Origin: Thermoplasmatota archaeon
GTDB taxonomy: Archaea; Thermoplasmatota; Thermoplasmata; Methanomassiliicoccales; Methanomassiliicoccaceae
NCBI GenBank assembly: GCA_022709105.1
Contig: JAKIXL010000012.1
Coordinates: 3,477-19,976, forward strand
Direction: 5' to 3'
Length of the DNA stretch: 16,500 nucleotides
This document shows positions 14,063-16,500 of this stretch, in pieces (position 1 is the stretch's first letter; the number at the start of each line of letters is the position of its first letter). The notes beneath the pieces were generated by a model. The model did no database searches. It saw nothing but the letters and a program-made list of their open reading frames with translations, and was not told where the DNA came from. The position numbers were made by a program, and so were the translations under genes.

Positions 14063-14701
14063 TCAGTACTGCCGGTGCTCGCTGAAATAGCGCATCATGA
14101 TGCGCCGCTGTCCCTTGCGGAGGATCTCCGACAAGGTGGAGGTGGACACGTTGAACGAGGCAGCCAGTTCCTTAAGGCCGACCTTCCTGGGGAAATCGAA
14201 GTACCCTCTCTCGAAGGCCATCCTGGTCACCTGCTCCTGCCGTTTGGTCAGCTCATCGGTGTCGCTGATCTCTGTGAGCTTGATGAGCTTGGGCTGAGCA
14301 TTGATCTTGCCGAGATTGTCGATCAGTTCCTGCAGCGCCTTCTTCTTGGTCACCAGCATCGTCCACTTGAGGCGGCCGTCCCCGGTCGTCATGGAGCCGG
14401 TGAGGAAGCACTCGGTGCCTGCCAGCAGGCGGCAGGCCACGCACTGGTTGGTGGAGAAGGCGGCCAGCGCCCGGCTCTTGTCCACGGCGCTGATGTCAAC
14501 GTTGAATATGTTGGGATTGTTGCGGACCTGCTCGATGACCTTGGGAAGGTCCTCCTCGTTCTCCACATCGATCTGGACCAGGTCCCTGACCCCCTCTTTC
14601 ATATCCTTCGTATCGATGATCCTTATCACCGAGGGGTACATCTCCACGATGTCGGTGATCCAGTTGTCTGGCATCGATAGTGACACGACCGCTTCCATCA
14701 T
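14063..14701 (-). CDS. Bacterio-opsin activator type HTH_10 transcription regulator
   Basis: The C-terminal 60 residues are a bacterio-opsin-activator HTH: LTKRQEQVTRMAFERGYFDF (151-170), then VGLKELAASFNVSTSTLSE with the recognition helix, and LRKGQRRIMMRYF. The N-terminal 140 residues form an ACT-like alpha/beta region (MPDNWITDIVEMYPSVIRII, VDISAVDKSRALAAF) and contain C87-x2-C90-x7-C98, which could bind metal or sense redox state (inference). The HTH puts it among archaeal DNA-binding regulators; its targets are unknown. The stop of gdhA is 24 bases upstream and alba starts 21 bases downstream. Start ATG 14701 is directly followed by a second ATG at 14698. The two genes at its sides are candidate targets or merely operon partners. 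Confidence 0.85.
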   Translation of the reverse strand: MMEAVVSLSMPDNWITDIVEMYPSVIRIIDTKDMKEGVRDLVQIDVENEEDLPKVIEQVRNNPNIFNVDISAVDKSRALAAFSTNQCVACRLLAGTECFLTGSMTTGDGRLKWTMLVTKKKALQELIDNLGKINAQPKLIKLTEISDTDELTKRQEQVTRMAFERGYFDFPRKVGLKELAASFNVSTSTLSEILRKGQRRIMMRYFSEHRQY

Positions 14702-14725
14702 ATCTATCGAGTACCTAGATGCGTT

Positions 14726-15976
14726 CTAAGGATAAATCCCCCGCATCTCCACCGCATCGACCACCTCTTTCATGGCCAGGAGGTAGGCCCCGGTCCTCAT
14801 GTCCACCTTCCTCTCCGCGGACCTGGAGAGCACACGGCTGAACGCCGCGGTCATGATGCGGTTCAGGCGCTCGTTGACCTCGTCGACCGACCAGAAGATG
14901 AACTGGAGGTCCTGGGCCCACTCGAAGTACGACGCGGTCACCCCCCCGGCATTGGCCAGGATGTCGGGGATGACCATGGTGCCCCTTTCATGCAACGTCC
15001 GGTCGGCCTCCGGCAAGGTCGGCCCGTTGGCCCCCTCGGCCACTATGACCGCCTTGATCCGGTCAGCATTGCTGCGGTCGATCGTTCCTTCCAGCGCCGC
15101 AGGCACCAGCACGGTGCATTCCAGCTCCAGGAGATCGCGGTTGGTGATGTTCGTGGCTCCCGGAAAGCCTTCGACCGAGCCGGTCGCCTTCTTATGCTCT
15201 TTTACCTTGTGGATGTCCAGGCCTGCCGGGTCGTAGATCCCTCCGGAGGAGTCGGAAACCGCTAGGACCTTGAGGCCCAGCTCATCATGCAGCAGCCTGG
15301 CAGCGTTCCCGCCCACGTTCCCGAAGCCCTGCACCACCACGGTGGACCGTTCTGGCTCGAGCCTCTTGGCCCTCAAGGCCTCGCGCACGCAGTACATCAG
15401 TCCCCGGGAGGTCGCCTCGCTCCGGCCCTCTGATCCACCCAGGGCGATAGGTTTCCCTGTCACGCTGGCCGGGGTGACCTTTCCGACCTTGTGGGAGTAA
15501 GTATCCATGATCCAGGCCATTGTTTGGGAATCGGTGTAAACGTCAGGAGCGGGGATGTCCTGGTACGGTCCGATGATCGGCTCGATCTCCGTGGTGAACC
15601 TCCGCGTCAGCCTCTCCACCTCTCCCTTGGACATCTCTTTGGGGTTGCACACCACGCCTCCCTTGGCGCCTCCGAAGGGGATCCCCACGGTAGCGCACTT
15701 CCAGGTCATCCACATAGCCATCGCCCGGATCTCGTCCAGAGTCACCCCCGGGTGATACCGTATGCCGCCCTTGCACGGGCCCCTGGCATCAGAGTGTTGG
15801 ACCCGGTGGCCGGTGAACATCCGGTATGAGCCGTCGTCCATCTTGACCGGGAAGCTGACCGTCAGCTCCCGCTTGGGATGTGTCAGGAAGCTGATCATTC
15901 CTTCATTTAGGCCTAACGCCTCGCCCACGCTCCTTACCTGCTCTTTCGCCACCTCATACGGGTTCATATCTGCCAT
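14726..15976 (-). CDS. gdhA: Glutamate dehydrogenase (Glu/Leu/Phe/Val dehydrogenase family)
   Basis: GDH interconverts glutamate and 2-oxoglutarate plus ammonium using NAD(P). From ATG 15976 the protein has 416 residues, standard for hexameric GDH. Key parts are HRVQHSDARGPCKGGIRYHP (57-76) with K69, K93 in MTWKCATVG, catalytic K105 in PFGGAKGGV, D145 in PAPDVYTD, and the Rossmann motif QGFGNVGG (216-223). GGAGG seven bases before ATG 15976 fixes this start; the frame stays open upstream to 16135, but that would add 53 residues covering the promoter and the divergent gene. Coenzyme preference cannot be settled by eye. It ends in TAG and is followed by the regulator in the same frame 24 bases on. 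Confidence 0.95.
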   Translation of the reverse strand: MADMNPYEVAKEQVRSVGEALGLNEGMISFLTHPKRELTVSFPVKMDDGSYRMFTGHRVQHSDARGPCKGGIRYHPGVTLDEIRAMAMWMTWKCATVGIPFGGAKGGVVCNPKEMSKGEVERLTRRFTTEIEPIIGPYQDIPAPDVYTDSQTMAWIMDTYSHKVGKVTPASVTGKPIALGGSEGRSEATSRGLMYCVREALRAKRLEPERSTVVVQGFGNVGGNAARLLHDELGLKVLAVSDSSGGIYDPAGLDIHKVKEHKKATGSVEGFPGATNITNRDLLELECTVLVPAALEGTIDRSNADRIKAVIVAEGANGPTLPEADRTLHERGTMVIPDILANAGGVTASYFEWAQDLQFIFWSVDEVNERLNRIMTAAFSRVLSRSAERKVDMRTGAYLLAMKEVVDAVEMRGIYP

Positions 15977-15983
15977 GCCGGGC

Positions 15984-15988
15984 CCTCC
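15984..15988 (-). promoter_or_regulatory. Ribosome binding site of gdhA
   Basis: GGAGG on the minus strand, seven bases before ATG 15976, decides the start against longer in-frame alternatives. Confidence 0.7.
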
Positions 15989-16028
15989 TTCACGGATAGA
16001 AGGATGATAAGCTCCATTATCGCAGACT

Positions 16029-16037
16029 GCATATATT
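16029..16037. promoter_or_regulatory. Shared symmetric TATA element of divergent gdhA and polX
   Basis: GCATATATT is nearly symmetric and centred near 16033. On the plus strand 26 bases downstream is ATG 16059 of polX, giving a leaderless mRNA. On the minus strand initiation near 16008 gives gdhA a leader of about 31 bases with its ribosome site. Confidence 0.6.
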
Positions 16038-16058
16038 CCGATTTGGACGCATCGTGCA

Positions 16059-16500
16059 ATGATGAGGAACTCGGACATCGCTAGCGTGCTTTTCGAGCTC
16101 GCGGAGATCATGGACCTGAAGGGCGACGTGTTCAAGCGGAACGCCTATCGAAAGGCGGCACAGAGCATCGAGGATCTGGACGTCGAAGTGAGCGATTACA
16201 TGTCCAAGGGGAAGCTGGAGAGCATCCCTGGAGTGGGCAAGGCCATAGCCAGGAAGATAGAGGAGCTTGTGCAGACCGGCGGCCTGAGGAGCCTGGAGGA
16301 ACTGAGGGCAGAGTTCCCCGCAGGGATTATGGAGATGATGAAGGTCCCCGATGTCGGGCCCCGGACCGCTGTCACCCTGTACCGCGAGCTGGGAGTGTCC
16401 GACCTGGAGGGCCTGAGGAAGGCTGCCGAGGGGCACCGCATACGGTCCCTCAAGGGGTTCGGCGTCAAGAGGGAGGAGAACATCCTAAGGGGGATCGAGC
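16059..16500 (+). CDS. polX: DNA polymerase X family protein (PolX), 5' part, truncated by window end
   Basis: The first 147 codons of a PolX are visible and the frame runs off the window. MMRNSDIASVLFELAEIMDL opens the helical 8-kDa-like domain, with FKRNAYRKAAQSI. Two helix-hairpin-helix motifs follow, SIPGVGKAIARKIEELV (about 56-72) and VPDVGPRTAVTLYREL (about 97-112), and a third hairpin-like LKGFGVKREENIL near the end. Such proteins continue with a nucleotidyltransferase domain and usually a PHP phosphoesterase, and act in base-excision and gap-filling repair; those parts lie outside. The start is ATG 16059 (a second ATG follows directly), matching a leaderless transcript from the TATA element at 16029. 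No frame defect is seen. Confidence 0.9.
   Translation, partial: MMRNSDIASVLFELAEIMDLKGDVFKRNAYRKAAQSIEDLDVEVSDYMSKGKLESIPGVGKAIARKIEELVQTGGLRSLEELRAEFPAGIMEMMKVPDVGPRTAVTLYRELGVSDLEGLRKAAEGHRIRSLKGFGVKREENILRGIE

Noticed and set aside
13832..14680. Plus-strand open frame of 282 codons opposite alba and the regulator
   Set aside because: It spans two certain minus-strand genes and their ribosome site and has no family motif.
1..16500. CRISPR array, insertion sequence, tRNA or rRNA gene
   Set aside because: No spaced direct repeats, transposase motifs, terminal inverted repeats, or tRNA or rRNA signatures were noticed on reading both strands.

Overview
The window reads as a GC-rich (roughly 60 %) archaeal chromosome segment, most likely from a methanogenic Thermoplasmatota such as Methanomassiliicoccales. 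The archaeal assignment is firm: PCNA clamp, TFS cleavage factor, Alba chromatin protein, Taw2-like tRNA enzyme, geranylgeranyl reductase family enzyme, DUF835 and bacterio-opsin-activator type HTH proteins, BRE/TATA promoters. HdrC and HdrB point to a methanogen-type heterodisulfide reductase. The order is an inference from gene mix and GC content; no 16S or mcr gene is present.

Layout: 1-1183 (+) carries the end of hdrC and complete hdrB, translationally coupled. 1164-3713 (-) holds a YjbQ-family protein, a beta-CASP RNase and nadC, probably one transcription unit; nadC is convergent with hdrB and overlaps its end. 3844-5274 (+) holds a small HTH protein and a membrane protein whose frame continues for 57 coding-like codons past a TAG. 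5350-6507 (+) is an information-processing pair, tfs and pcn. 6649-9078 (+) is a non-oxidative pentose phosphate operon (transketolase N and C subunits, small transaldolase) joined by ATGA overlaps, with the C subunit broken by a 4-base loss in a GGGC tandem repeat. 9143-11366 (+) holds a geranylgeranyl reductase family flavoprotein and a Taw2-like tRNA enzyme. 11363-12898 (-) is a large unrecognised cysteine-rich protein. 13060-13764 (+) is a DUF835 protein. 13772-15976 (-) is gdhA, an HTH_10 regulator and alba in one direction. 16059 onward (+) is the start of polX, sharing a symmetric TATA region with gdhA. No gene-free stretch exceeds 300 bases.

Both translation-initiation styles are visible. 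Clear GGAGG-type sites precede hdrB, the beta-CASP gene, pcn, alba and gdhA. Leaderless or near-leaderless starts, about 26 bases after a TATA centre, fit the reductase (GTG) and polX (ATG). Several starts are non-ATG (hdrB, tktN and the reductase GTG; DUF835 gene TTG).

The observations most worth following are the in-frame TAG with a coding-like extension in the membrane protein (pyrrolysine candidate or recent nonsense mutation), the GGGC slippage frameshift in transketolase, and the orphan 511-residue protein with two CxxxCxxC motifs.
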